Positions 8,457 to 16,578 of a DNA stretch of 64,000 nt are shown in pieces (within the stretch, counting starts at the first letter, position 1; every line of letters starts with the position of its first letter). This stretch comes from Novosphingobium taihuense (GTDB lineage Bacteria; Pseudomonadota; Alphaproteobacteria; Sphingomonadales; Sphingomonadaceae): contig NZ_VLKJ01000013.1 of assembly GCF_007830315.1 (NCBI RefSeq), positions 1 through 64,000 on the forward strand, written 5' to 3'. A model generated the notes under the pieces. That model did no database searches, was not told where the DNA came from, and saw only the letters and a program-made list of their open reading frames with translations. The translations under genes and the position numbers were made by a program.

Positions 8457-8870
8457 ATGAGCAAACCACGATGGCTGAGCAAGCTTCTCGAACGCAGACT
8501 GTTCTGGGTGGCGACCGGCGCGTTTGCATCAGCCATCGCAATGCTCTCTGCGCAAGCGATCGACAGGCTCTATCTCAACGAACCGGAAGAGTTAGTAATA
8601 CGAGGAGCAAACCTGAGCGAGAAACTGAAAACCGAACTGATCGAAACAGTTGGAACGTGTTTGGGACGTTTTGATCTGGATACTGGCCCGCATGACTACA
8701 GCGTGCATATTCCAACGAATCGCCTCGGGAAAAAGGACTACGAGTGTCTCCTGAGAAAGGGCACGGGGATTGGGGAATTCGTTAAGGTGGAGGAGGCCTA
8801 CCAGGTCGTTCCAGGTACCATCTGGGTAGGTTCGGGCTGGACCATCGAGAGACCGCTCCCGTCACCCTGA
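8457..8870 (+). CDS. Hypothetical single-pass membrane protein ending in a dispersed repeat
   Basis: A 137-residue protein starting one base after the DUF1295 stop. It has one N-terminal transmembrane segment (about residues 14-34, after a positively charged start) and a soluble, probably periplasmic remainder with Cys at two positions. Its codons are more AT-rich than those of its neighbours. The last three residues and the stop codon come from the left arm of the dispersed repeat at 8861, so the original 3' end may have been replaced by repeat insertion. I recognise no domain. Confidence 0.6.
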   Translation: MSKPRWLSKLLERRLFWVATGAFASAIAMLSAQAIDRLYLNEPEELVIRGANLSEKLKTELIETVGTCLGRFDLDTGPHDYSVHIPTNRLGKKDYECLLRKGTGIGEFVKVEEAYQVVPGTIWVGSGWTIERPLPSP

Positions 8871-8949
8871 ACTTGTTTCAGGGTCCATCTCTTACCACGA
8901 GTGGCTGCTGGATCAGCGACATGGATCCTAAAACAGGTTCAGGATGACG
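8861..8949. repeat. Dispersed inverted repeat (CCTGAAC-TTGTTTCAGG family)
   Basis: The left arm GTCACCCTGAACTTGTTTCA (8861-8880) is mirrored by TGGATCCTAAAACAGGTTCA (8922-8941) and AGGATGAC. Each arm carries an inner CCTGAA/TTCAGG symmetry. Similar 80-90 base units are abundant in sphingomonad genomes (recalled, not searched). The right arm has diverged by several bases. Confidence 0.6.
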
Positions 8950-8970
8950 ACCTTAAAGTGGTTGGGAAGT

Positions 8971-10722
8971 TTACCCCTTAACCACCCCCGCCCGCACCTC
9001 CTGCGGCACCGTGCGCACCGGCACGGCCTTGATCCAGCTTTCCAGCGCGTCGATGTCGGTCGGGCCGGTCACCGTGTCGGGCTTGCCCACGAAGCCCGAA
9101 AAGCCATCGCCGCCGAGGCCGAGGAACCCGTTCACCGTCACGCGGTAGGTCTTCGCCATGTCCAGCGGCTTGCCTTCGAGCGTTATCGAGACGATGCGGT
9201 CACCCGCAGGCCGCGCCGGGTCGTAGCGGAACTCGAAGCCCGCTGACGGCGCCAGCGCCTGCTTCGGGCCGGTATCGTCCAGCCCCTCTTCCAGCACCGC
9301 CTTGATCTGCGCGCCGGTCATGCTTTCCGTGACCACGTTGTTGCCGAAAGGCTGGCACAGGTAGATGTCGCCGAAGGTCAGCGTGCCGTCCGCCGCCGGG
9401 ACCAGCGGGGCGCGGATGCCGAAGGGGTTCATGAAGGCGATCTGCGCCCCCTTGTCGCGCGTCGCGCCCAGTTGCGCATCGGCGATGAGGTTGCCCAAGG
9501 GGCCGCCCGCGCCGCCTTCCGCGCCTTCGTTCTTGGGCGCAGGCCGGTCAATCTTGCCGATCGGGCGCTGGGTATATTCCTTCGAGGCCTCGACATATTT
9601 CGCCACGTATTGCGCGATGTCGGCCCTCGGCTGGAATTGCGGGAACAGCGGCGTATTGCCCAGCGGCCCACGCGTGGAGGTGTAGGGCACCGACTGCACG
9701 ATCACGTTTTCGGCCCGCTTCGAAACCACGCGCCCCGCCACCGGATCGATCTGCAGCGTGATGTCGGTGACGAGTTCACCATAGACGCCCGCGCTGGTCA
9801 GCAGGAAGGGCTTGGCCGGGTTGATCTGCGCGTAATCGCAGACATAGGCCCAGTGCGTGTGGCCGGAGACGACCACGTCGACCCGCGTATCCAGCCGGTC
9901 GAGTATCGGGCGGATGTCTCCGGCAAAGTTCTCGCACCCTTGCGGGTTCGGATCGCCCTTGGTCCGCCCGCCTTCGTGGATCAGCACGACGATGGCGTCC
10001 GCGCCCTGCGCCTTGAGCAGCGGCACGGCAGCGTTGATCGTGTCCGCCTCGTCCGCGAAAGTCAGGCCCTCGATGCCGGTCGGGTTGACCAGATTGGGCG
10101 TGCCTTTCAGCGTCAGCCCGATCACGCCAATGGTGACGGCGGACTTGCCGCTGCCAAACGTCTTGAGCCCGGTTGCCGGAAACAGCGTCGAGCCATCGGC
10201 CCGCTTCGTGCTGGCGGCGAGGTACTTGAAGGTTGCGCCGGTGAACTTCTCAAGCGCGCAGGGTTCCTTGGCGGTGAACTTCTCGCACCCGCCGTTCTGC
10301 TTGCGCAGGAGTTCCTGCTGGCCATTATCGAATTCGTGGTTGCCCACCGCGTTGAAGTCTACGCCGATGCGGTTCATCACGCCGATGGCCGGCTCATCCA
10401 GATAGAGCGAGGAGGCGAGTTGCGAGGCGGAGATCATGTCTCCGGCCGAGACCGTCATCGAAAGCGGATGCCTGGCCCGGATTGAATCGATGGCCGAGGC
10501 AAGCCACGCCGCGCCGCCCGCCGGGACCGGCACGATGCCGCCCTTGCCATCGGCCACGTTCACCGCCTGGCGCGGCGGTTCAAGGCTGCCGTGGAAATCG
10601 TTGATGCCGATGATCCCGACTTCGACCGGCCCGGCGCTATCGGAGACCGCCATCGGCGTGGCGCAGGCACCCAAGAGCCCTGACAGGGCGAGCGGCAAGA
10701 ACAGGCGAGCGCGAAGCAGCAT
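8971..10722 (-). CDS. 5'-nucleotidase / bifunctional metallophosphatase lipoprotein
   Basis: A 583-residue exported enzyme with a lipobox (LLGAC, Cys at about residue 19). The N-terminal metallophosphatase domain shows the metal-binding blocks GINDFHG (near 40), SAGDMISAS, GNHEFDNG and SGHTHWAY. The C-terminal 5'-nucleotidase domain (about 390-580) contains NLIADAQLGATR and the substrate stacking region GFLGLGGDGF. It hydrolyses nucleotides or sugar nucleotides in the periplasm to salvage nucleoside and phosphate. It is divergent from the TetR gene at 10917. Confidence 0.93.
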   Translation of the reverse strand: MLLRARLFLPLALSGLLGACATPMAVSDSAGPVEVGIIGINDFHGSLEPPRQAVNVADGKGGIVPVPAGGAAWLASAIDSIRARHPLSMTVSAGDMISASQLASSLYLDEPAIGVMNRIGVDFNAVGNHEFDNGQQELLRKQNGGCEKFTAKEPCALEKFTGATFKYLAASTKRADGSTLFPATGLKTFGSGKSAVTIGVIGLTLKGTPNLVNPTGIEGLTFADEADTINAAVPLLKAQGADAIVVLIHEGGRTKGDPNPQGCENFAGDIRPILDRLDTRVDVVVSGHTHWAYVCDYAQINPAKPFLLTSAGVYGELVTDITLQIDPVAGRVVSKRAENVIVQSVPYTSTRGPLGNTPLFPQFQPRADIAQYVAKYVEASKEYTQRPIGKIDRPAPKNEGAEGGAGGPLGNLIADAQLGATRDKGAQIAFMNPFGIRAPLVPAADGTLTFGDIYLCQPFGNNVVTESMTGAQIKAVLEEGLDDTGPKQALAPSAGFEFRYDPARPAGDRIVSITLEGKPLDMAKTYRVTVNGFLGLGGDGFSGFVGKPDTVTGPTDIDALESWIKAVPVRTVPQEVRAGVVKG

Positions 10723-10916
10723 CGTAAGAGCGACCTTATCGTAACGGGTGCAACCGGTTAAGGCTCGCCTAGCCCATCGGTGTTGCGCTTTGAAGGCCGT
10801 ATCTGCGTGTCGCGACTTCGCATGAGGCTGGCACGCTTATCCTGCAGCCCCATTGTCTGGTGACCCGCGCCTCCCTACAATGCACCCAAGGCCCAGACTC
10901 AGGACGCGCGACCGCC

Positions 10917-11552
10917 ATGGCACAGACCGGAACCGACCAAGACGCGACCCGCAGCCGGCTCGTCGAAATGGCGCAAGGCATGATCGAGGAGCGTGGCGCG
11001 GTCGGGCTTAGCCTTTCCGAACTCGCCGCCCGCGCCGGAATCTCGCAGGGCCACCTCTCGCGCTATTTCGATAGCCGCGAAGAGCTGATGGAGGCGATTG
11101 CCGACCACTGGTTCAAGCCGATGGCCGACATCATGGAAGACGTGCTGGCAAGCGACCTGCCGCCGCGCCGGAAGATGTACGAATTCTTCGCCCGCCGCTT
11201 TGTGGTGATGAGGAAGAAGTGGGAAGCCGACCCGGTCAAGCTGCAGACCTATATCGAAGTCGGCAACGAGAACTTCGAACAGGTGCGCAGCTATATCGAT
11301 CTTGCAGACCACTATCTTGGCGAGATTATCGGCGAGGCCATGAGCGACGGTCATTTCACCGGGCTCGATGTTGACGAGACGATCAGCCTGATCAACCAGA
11401 TGTGCGCCCCTTACTGCGCACTCAACACCATGACCATGTTCATGGAGCGCCTGAACGAGGACAAGCTGGCGCGGATCATCGACGCCGTGTTCGATGGCCT
11501 GTCCGCGCAGGACCGCGGCGCGCGCGCGGTCACCGGGCTGCGCGCGGCCTGA
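10917..11552 (+). CDS. TetR family transcriptional regulator
   Basis: A 211-residue regulator. The N-terminal helix-turn-helix is clear: LSLSELAARAGISQGHLSRY (about residues 36-55) followed by FDSREELM. The C-terminal ligand-binding domain has no diagnostic motif. I prefer the ATG at 10917; an upstream in-frame ATG at 10860 would add residues not typical of the family. It is divergent from the 5'-nucleotidase gene, with 194 bases between, and convergent with the nuclease gene. Its targets are unknown; it is the only TetR gene in the window. Confidence 0.88.
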   Translation: MAQTGTDQDATRSRLVEMAQGMIEERGAVGLSLSELAARAGISQGHLSRYFDSREELMEAIADHWFKPMADIMEDVLASDLPPRRKMYEFFARRFVVMRKKWEADPVKLQTYIEVGNENFEQVRSYIDLADHYLGEIIGEAMSDGHFTGLDVDETISLINQMCAPYCALNTMTMFMERLNEDKLARIIDAVFDGLSAQDRGARAVTGLRAA

Positions 11553-11555
11553 CGA

Positions 11556-12005
11556 TCAGGCGCACCAGTCGCTGCGCCGCCCCTTCCAGTGCTCGGCGAG
11601 GCCCTCGGCCTCCAGGATTGCGCCAAGGCTCCGGCCTTTTCGCGTGACCACACGCAGCGCGCGACCATAGCGATCGGTCTCGCGCCCGTTCGCTTCCAGC
11701 GCGAAGGGTCCGGCGTTCAGCAGTTCGACCAGACGCCGCGTGGCGCGCTTGCCGAGCTCCGCTTCGGCGGCACAGCCGGGCTGCGAGGTTTCGGGCGTGT
11801 TGATATCGGCAATGCGGATCTTGGTGCCCTCGAGCCAGAAGGTGTCGCCATCGACGACGCAGGTCACGCGGGGACCGGGTGCGCAGACGTCGAAGCGCGC
11901 GCGGGCAGTGTCCGGCAAGGGGGATGAGGCGAACGATCCGTCCGGGATGGCGAGAGGAGCCGCGAAGCCAAGCGTCGCGGCAAGCAGGCAAGTCCATTTT
12001 TTCAT
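11556..12005 (-). CDS. Thermonuclease (SNase) family exported nuclease
   Basis: A 149-residue protein with a signal peptide (hydrophobic residues 5-27, AFA-like end). The staphylococcal nuclease core follows: VVDGDTFWLEGTKIRIADIN holds the first Asp and the key Arg, and NTPETSQPGC, LGKRATRRL and then RYGRALRVV with its second Arg complete the site. It is expected to cleave DNA or RNA in the periplasm or outside the cell with Ca2+. Three Cys residues could form disulfides. It is convergent with the TetR gene. Confidence 0.88.
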   Translation of the reverse strand: MKKWTCLLAATLGFAAPLAIPDGSFASSPLPDTARARFDVCAPGPRVTCVVDGDTFWLEGTKIRIADINTPETSQPGCAAEAELGKRATRRLVELLNAGPFALEANGRETDRYGRALRVVTRKGRSLGAILEAEGLAEHWKGRRSDWCA

Positions 12006-12125
12006 TGGCAGAATCTGCAGAAGACGAGCGACAGCCGCGCCTCCGTAGGAGCACGTTCAGTGTTGAGCCTCAGGAGGAGGACTCAGGGTAACCACTGGCT
12101 AACCAGATGCTGCCAGAATGGTTCC

Positions 12126-12329
12126 ATGTTCGGCCCGCGCATCACAACTGTCTTTGCCAGTCGCTGGCGCGCCCTGTGGTGGGCTGCGTCCATGCTTGTC
12201 CTGGCATGGTCGCTCGTTCCCTCGGCAGACGAGGATGGCGGCGCCAAGACCACGAAGGCCAAGCCGGCCCACGCCGACCCCTGGGCCAAGGATGCTCCAG
12301 CGCAGGGTGTGGGGGCTACTTCCCCGTAA
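12126..12329 (+). CDS. Small hypothetical membrane protein
   Basis: A 67-residue protein with a basic N-terminus, one hydrophobic helix (about residues 16-34) and a Lys/Ala/Pro-rich tail. The start is the ATG at 12126 with weak upstream ribosome-binding signal. Its 3' end overlaps the convergent DUF486 gene by 14 bases. No domain is recognised; the coding assignment rests on a plausible membrane topology and codon use. Confidence 0.45.
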   Translation: MFGPRITTVFASRWRALWWAASMLVLAWSLVPSADEDGGAKTTKAKPAHADPWAKDAPAQGVGATSP

Positions 12330-12663
12330 ACAGGAAGCCGACCGCCGCCATGATGCAGGCGAAGGCGGCAAGGTGCCGCCAGTGCAACGGCTCCTTCAGC
12401 ACGACGACCATGAATACGCCGAACACGACCAGCGCGATGGCCTCCTGCGCGATCTTGAGCTGGCCCGCGCTCCAGCCATTCAGCGTCCCGATGCGGTTGG
12501 CCGGCACCGCGAGGCAGTATTCGAACAGCGCGATGCCCCAGCTGATGGCAATGACCAGCATGAGCGGACGCGCCTCGACCGCCTGCGCCCCGCCCCGCAC
12601 GTGCCAGTACCACGCCGTGGTCATGAACAGGTTGGAGAGCACGAGGAGCAAGACGGTGGTCAT
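12316..12663 (-). CDS. DMT-like DUF486 membrane protein
   Basis: A 115-residue protein of four transmembrane helices, the size of the DUF486 / small DMT family. Characteristic segments are NLFMTTAWYWH near the start and KIAQEAIALVVFGVFM and LHWRHLAAFACI towards the end. Longer in-frame starts exist, but the ATG at 12661-12663 gives the family's normal N-terminus. The substrate is unknown. It is divergent from the 12766 gene. Confidence 0.85.
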   Translation of the reverse strand: MTTVLLLVLSNLFMTTAWYWHVRGGAQAVEARPLMLVIAISWGIALFEYCLAVPANRIGTLNGWSAGQLKIAQEAIALVVFGVFMVVVLKEPLHWRHLAAFACIMAAVGFLFTGK

Positions 12664-12765
12664 GGGCGCGTATGTCCGAAGGAAAAGGGGGCGGGACGGG
12701 GTCCTTGGCTGAATCTTAACGCCTTCGCCGTAAAAAACCCGCGTCTTGTCGAGGGACCGCATCGC

Positions 12766-13119
12766 ATGGCTGAGACCAAATCAACCTATCGTTTCGCTGC
12801 CATGCTGCTCGTTGGCAGCGTGCTTGCTGTTGCAGCGCTGGTGGTTACCGGACTCGAGAAAGCGAAGGCTCCCTCGGACCAAGCCAGCATCGCCGCAACT
12901 GTTGCCAAAGCCGATGACGAAGATTTCAGGAAATGGGCCGACGAAGGCGATGTCGCCGACGGCAAGGGGCGGCTGATCGGCGAGATAGAGCACAACGGCA
13001 AGATGGTCGAACTGCGCGAGCTGCCGAGAAATGTCGATCCCGACGGCCCGCAGCCCGACGACGCCGAACCGCCAGCCGATTCCGGCCCGGGCGATCCGGC
13101 AATCAGGGCGGAGCAATAG
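12766..13119 (+). CDS. Hypothetical single-pass membrane protein
   Basis: A 117-residue protein: short cytoplasmic start, one transmembrane helix (about residues 11-31), then an acidic soluble tail ending in a Pro/Asp-rich disordered stretch. No domain is recognised. A signal-anchor or uncleaved export signal fits. GAGGGA lies upstream at good distance. Confidence 0.6.
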   Translation: MAETKSTYRFAAMLLVGSVLAVAALVVTGLEKAKAPSDQASIAATVAKADDEDFRKWADEGDVADGKGRLIGEIEHNGKMVELRELPRNVDPDGPQPDDAEPPADSGPGDPAIRAEQ

Positions 13120-13132
13120 TCCGCGAGAGGAC

Positions 13133-13453
13133 TCAGTCGTCCTCTCGGCCGTCCTCGCCGTACATGCCTTCCTCGTCATCGTCGCTGCGCTCGCCGCGAT
13201 AGGCGCTCATGTCGATCCGGCCTGAACTGACCATCTGCTTCATGTGATCGACGAGGTCGGGCATGTCGTCCTCCTCGTCGCCAGATCCGCGAACCTTGTC
13301 GCCGAGGTCCTGCTCGCCCAGCACGCTGGTGGCGCGCGACAGGGCCTCGTCGGCCACGGTCTGCGCCTGGGTATCACCGTCTTCCTGTTCGGTGTTGACG
13401 GTCTCGGGCGGGGAATCGTCGGCTACGGGAAGCGGCTTGCGGGTGTCGGTCAC
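13133..13453 (-). CDS. Hypothetical small acidic protein
   Basis: A 106-residue, very acidic protein (Asp/Glu runs at the C-terminus, DDDEEGMYGEDG) without hydrophobic segments. A central stretch, DMPDLVDHMKQMVSSGRIDM, resembles a short helix pair. It is convergent with the 12766 gene and lies 51 bases downstream of hbd on the same strand, so it could be read through from that operon. Function is unknown. Confidence 0.6.
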   Translation of the reverse strand: MTDTRKPLPVADDSPPETVNTEQEDGDTQAQTVADEALSRATSVLGEQDLGDKVRGSGDEEDDMPDLVDHMKQMVSSGRIDMSAYRGERSDDDEEGMYGEDGREDD

Positions 13454-13504
13454 GGAAAGTCTCCTTCGAGGGAGACTACGCCCTGACCGACCGCCCGTTC
13501 CGGA

Positions 13505-14377
13505 TCAGCGGGTAGGAACCGGCACGTCGCCCGAATAGTCGTAGAAGCCCCGGCCCGTCTTGCGGCCGAGCCAGCCCGCTTCGACATACTTCTGCAGCAG
13601 CGGTGCGGGGCGGTACTTCGGGTCGCCGGTCGAGGCGAGGTAGATCTTCATGATCTCGAGCAGGGTATCGAGCCCGATGAAGTCCGCCAGTTCCAGCGGC
13701 CCCATCGGATGGTTGAGCCCGAGCTTCACGCCCTTGTCGATATCGACGATCGAGCCCGTGCCGCTACCGAGCACGAACGCCGCCTCGTTGATGAAGGGCA
13801 CGAAGATGCGGTTGACGATGAAGCCCGGCTCGTCCTGCGAGAGCACGATTTCCTTGCCGATGTCACCGACGAAACCGCGCACCGCCTCGATCGTGGAAAC
13901 CGACGTGGCTAGGCCGGGGATGACTTCGACCAGCTTCATCAGCGGGACTGGATTGAAGAAGTGGATGCCGATGAAGCGTTCCGGATCGGGCGAGGACACG
14001 GCCATGCGAGTGATCGGAATCGACGAGGTGTTCGACGCCATGATCGCGTGGGAGGCAAGGTGCTTGCCCGCAGACTCAAAGATCCTGTGCTTGATGTCCT
14101 CGCGCTCGGTCGCCGCTTCGATCACCAGATCGGCTTCGGCAAGCGCGGCGTGATCGGAGAAGCTGTGCAGGTTCGCCACGGTCGAGGCTGCGAGCGCGGC
14201 ATCGACCTTGCCCTTTTCGACGAGCTTGGCGAGGCCCTTGGCGATCTTGTCGCGCGCCTTGTCAGCCAGTTCGATCGAGACGTCGCCGAGCAGGACCTTC
14301 ATGCCCGCCTGCGCCGATACCTGCGCAATGCCCGAGCCCATCTGCCCCGCGCCGATCACTGCAACCGTCCTGATCAT
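13505..14377 (-). CDS. 3-hydroxybutyryl-CoA dehydrogenase
   Basis: A 290-residue NAD(P)-dependent enzyme interconverting 3-hydroxybutyryl-CoA and acetoacetyl-CoA. The Rossmann loop VIGAGQMGSGIAQ sits at residues 6-18. The catalytic His-Glu pair lies in FIGIHFFNPVPLMKLVEVI (about 134-152), and the NRI motif of the helical domain follows. Length is typical. It ends the gluQ-HIG1-cobO-hbd transcript. The link to PHA metabolism (phaC in this window) is plausible because the reaction supplies or consumes the polymer precursor. Confidence 0.93.
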   Translation of the reverse strand: MIRTVAVIGAGQMGSGIAQVSAQAGMKVLLGDVSIELADKARDKIAKGLAKLVEKGKVDAALAASTVANLHSFSDHAALAEADLVIEAATEREDIKHRIFESAGKHLASHAIMASNTSSIPITRMAVSSPDPERFIGIHFFNPVPLMKLVEVIPGLATSVSTIEAVRGFVGDIGKEIVLSQDEPGFIVNRIFVPFINEAAFVLGSGTGSIVDIDKGVKLGLNHPMGPLELADFIGLDTLLEIMKIYLASTGDPKYRPAPLLQKYVEAGWLGRKTGRGFYDYSGDVPVPTR

Positions 14378-14468
14378 CTGGAAGTCCCCGCCTGTGAATG
14401 AGATGCGAGGCGACTAGCGAGGCGCGGCACCCAAGTCCACCTGATGCTAGCGTGAGGCGTGTTCAGGG

Positions 14469-15029
14469 TTAGCGCGAAGCGCCGGGCACCCAGAGCGGAT
14501 CGTTGCCGGCATTGGTGGCGCGAGCGAGCACGAACAAATAGTCCGAAAGGCGGTTCAGATAGGCCAGCACCTGCGGATTGACCATTTCCGCGTTGTCCAG
14601 CTCGACCGCACAACGCTCGGCCCGGCGTACCGTCGCGCGGGCGATATGGATGCGCGCGGCGGCTTCGGACCCGCCGGGCAGGATGAAGCTGGTCAGCGGA
14701 GGCAGCGATTCGTTCAGCGAATCGATGGCCGCTTCGAGCCATTCGACCTGGCTTGCCACCACGCGCAGGACCATTTCCGACGGGGTGAAGTCCTCACCTG
14801 GCGTGGCGAGGTCCGCACCGAGATCGAACAGGTCGTTCTGGATGCGCTGCAGGTTGCGCGCGGTCGTATCGGAGGCGACAACGGCAGCGAGCCCGATCAT
14901 GCTGTTGGCTTCGTCCACCTCGCCGATTGCCTGCATCCGGGCATCGTGCTTGGCGCGGCGCGAACCATCGACGAGGCCGGTGGTGCCATCGTCGCCCGTG
15001 CGCGTGTAGATCTTGTTGAGCTTGACCAT
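14469..15029 (-). CDS. cobO: Cob(I)yrinic acid a,c-diamide adenosyltransferase, PduO type
   Basis: A 186-residue enzyme that transfers the 5'-deoxyadenosyl group of ATP to cob(I)alamin. The N-terminal ATP-binding motif is TRTGDDGTTGL (residues 8-18) with K-x-D in the following RRAKHD. The conserved helix with ARATVRRAER and NRLSDYLFVLAR (near 165) is the PduO-type signature rather than CobA/CobO-type (P-loop) proteins; the symbol is used in the broad sense and pduO would also be correct. It lies between HIG1 and hbd in one operon. No cobalamin riboswitch is visible upstream. Confidence 0.9.
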   Translation of the reverse strand: MVKLNKIYTRTGDDGTTGLVDGSRRAKHDARMQAIGEVDEANSMIGLAAVVASDTTARNLQRIQNDLFDLGADLATPGEDFTPSEMVLRVVASQVEWLEAAIDSLNESLPPLTSFILPGGSEAAARIHIARATVRRAERCAVELDNAEMVNPQVLAYLNRLSDYLFVLARATNAGNDPLWVPGASR

Positions 15030-15048
15030 GATCGGAGCGCCTCGCGGC

Positions 15049-15279
15049 TCAGCGCGAAAAGGCGAGCAGGATCGCGACCGTCAGCACGGCAAGGCCCTGG
15101 AACTTGATGCGGTTGAACATCATCTTGTTCTGCAGAAGCTGGTTCGCGGTTGCGCCCTGCGCGGGATCGCGGTTCAGGTCTTCCTTGGTGCTGTTCAGGA
15201 ACGCGATGATTCCGCGCACGAGCGACACGACCGTCATAACGGTGAAGACGATGATCAGCGTGATCAGGACATAGTTCAT
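15049..15279 (-). CDS. HIG1-domain twin-transmembrane protein
   Basis: A 76-residue protein with two transmembrane helices (about residues 2-25 and 58-75) joined by a polar loop with N-x-L-x-Q-NKMM-x-N-R, the HIG1-domain pattern. Mitochondrial relatives stabilise respiratory supercomplexes; the bacterial role is not established. The start is fixed at 15279 because ATGA there overlaps the gluQ stop, giving translational coupling. Confidence 0.85.
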   Translation of the reverse strand: MNYVLITLIIVFTVMTVVSLVRGIIAFLNSTKEDLNRDPAQGATANQLLQNKMMFNRIKFQGLAVLTVAILLAFSR

Positions 15280-16121
15280 GGGCACTGATCTATGGCGTCG
15301 GACAAGGAAATACCAGTGTCAAATAGGGTAGCGCGCACCTCCGCCGCGACCGCGCGTCCGTCCTCTCCGGCGCGGCGGCGATCGGCCAGCGCAGGCGCGT
15401 CGCGGCGCTTGGCCAGCTTGCGCCCGTCGCTCTCGACCAGCACGGGATGATGGTGCCAGACCGGCACCGGCAACCCGAGCAGATGCTGGAGCAGGCGATG
15501 GATGTGGGTGGCGCGGAACAGGTCGACGCCGCGAGTCACGTGGGTCACGCCATCAGCGGCATCGTCGAGCGTGGCGGCAAGGTGGTAGCTGGCGGGCGCA
15601 TCCTTGCGCCACAGCACCACGTCGCCGAACAGTTCGGGCTGCGCGATCTGCACGCCGTGGCGCTCGTCGGTCCATTCGAGCGGGCCTGCCAGCAGCGTCG
15701 CCTGCTCCATGTCGAGCCGCCACGCCACTTCCGGACCCGGTGTGGGGCCACGGCGCAGGCAGGTGCCGGGATAGAGCGGACCGTCAGGGCCATGGGCCAC
15801 GGCAGCGGCGGCGACTTCGGCGCGGGTGCAGGTGCAGGGGTAGAGAATGCCCATCGCGCGCAACTCGTTGGCAGCGGTGCGATAGCTTGCGATGCGCGAA
15901 GACTGCGGGGCAACTTCGCGGTACTCCAGCCGCAGCCAGTCAAGGTCATCGCGGAACTCTGCGGCCAGTTCGGGGCGCGAGCGGGCTCCGTCGATGTCCT
16001 CGATCCGCAACAGGAACTCGCCCCGATCGCGAATCGCCCGGTCATGCGCGACGATTGCGGAAAACGCATGCCCCAGATGGAGCGGTCCGTTGGGACTGGG
16101 GGCAAAGCGGGTGACGGTCAT
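15276..16121 (-). CDS. gluQ: Glutamyl-Q tRNA(Asp) synthetase
   Basis: A 281-residue paralogue of the catalytic half of glutamyl-tRNA synthetase that attaches glutamate to queuosine in tRNA-Asp. The HIGH motif is HLGHAF after RFAPSPNGP (residues 5-13), and the KMSKS equivalent is KLAKR in GRKLAKRRDA (about 235-244). There is no anticodon-binding domain, as expected. Cys residues in YPCTCTRAEV and GTC fit the zinc site of the family. It is the first gene of the operon with HIG1, cobO and hbd. Confidence 0.92.
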   Translation of the reverse strand: MTVTRFAPSPNGPLHLGHAFSAIVAHDRAIRDRGEFLLRIEDIDGARSRPELAAEFRDDLDWLRLEYREVAPQSSRIASYRTAANELRAMGILYPCTCTRAEVAAAAVAHGPDGPLYPGTCLRRGPTPGPEVAWRLDMEQATLLAGPLEWTDERHGVQIAQPELFGDVVLWRKDAPASYHLAATLDDAADGVTHVTRGVDLFRATHIHRLLQHLLGLPVPVWHHHPVLVESDGRKLAKRRDAPALADRRRAGEDGRAVAAEVRATLFDTGISLSDAIDQCP

Positions 16122-16193
16122 CGTTCAATGACCTAGCGCGTGGCCGCGCCGGTTGGAAAGCCCGTCAGAAAGGGATGCTGCCCATAAACAAAA

Positions 16194-16221
16194 CGGCTGC
16201 CCCGCAGGGGCAGCCGTTTTT
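16194..16221. terminator. Bidirectional intrinsic terminator
   Basis: CGGCTGCCCC (16194-16203) pairs perfectly with GGGGCAGCCG (16207-16216) across a 3-base loop. TTTTT follows on the plus strand and TTTTG on the minus strand. On the minus strand it ends the transcript of the mini-gene at 16282-16365. Confidence 0.9.
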
Positions 16222-16281
16222 GTGGTATGTCGTGCATTCCTGGTCCTTGGCCCGGCCAAAAGCCGGCCTGCCAACCCGCTA

Positions 16282-16365
16282 TCAGGCGAGAGTGGCGGTC
16301 CACATCAGGCTGCTGAGACCAGCTGCCATGATGATGGGAAGCGCGATCGCGGTAAGCTTGCGCAT
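16282..16365 (-). CDS. 27-residue membrane mini-protein
   Basis: A 28-codon frame on the minus strand that begins with MRKLTAIALP, has one uninterrupted hydrophobic stretch (residues 4-26) and ends AALA-like in TATLA. A near-consensus AGGAGGT lies 6 bases before the ATG, stronger than that of most genes here. A strong intrinsic terminator follows 61 bases after the stop. A good ribosome site, a hydrophobic helix and a dedicated terminator together make a real small gene likely. It could be a small membrane peptide, a signal-peptide-only remnant, or a leader peptide. It is divergent from guaA. Confidence 0.65.
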   Translation of the reverse strand: MRKLTAIALPIIMAAGLSSLMWTATLA

Positions 16366-16503
16366 GGTGTACCTCCTGTTGTGGTTCACCTTGCAGGTCA
16401 TCCTCCCAGTTCGTGTTCATCCGGCAGGGTGGGCTGGAAGCATCGGAACTGGGGGTGCAAATACGCCGATATGCGTATGCTGCAAGTGCGAACGGGGCGT
16501 TTG

Positions 16504-16524
16504 CAGTTGCATGTAACGCAACTG
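16504..16524. promoter_or_regulatory. Inverted repeat between mini-gene and guaA
   Basis: CAGTTGC and GCAACTG form perfect 7-base arms with a 7-base spacer, 55 bases before the guaA start. The site lies in the divergent 213-base region and could be an operator for either gene; no regulator is known for it. Confidence 0.4.
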
Positions 16525-16578
16525 TCACATTTCGCCGCACATCTGGACAGAAAAGCCTGCTGCCACTATCGGCCAGCC

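Noticed and set aside
15030..15048. Cobalamin riboswitch before cobO
   Set aside because: Only 19 bases separate HIG1 and cobO, and no B12-box-like structure is visible further upstream.
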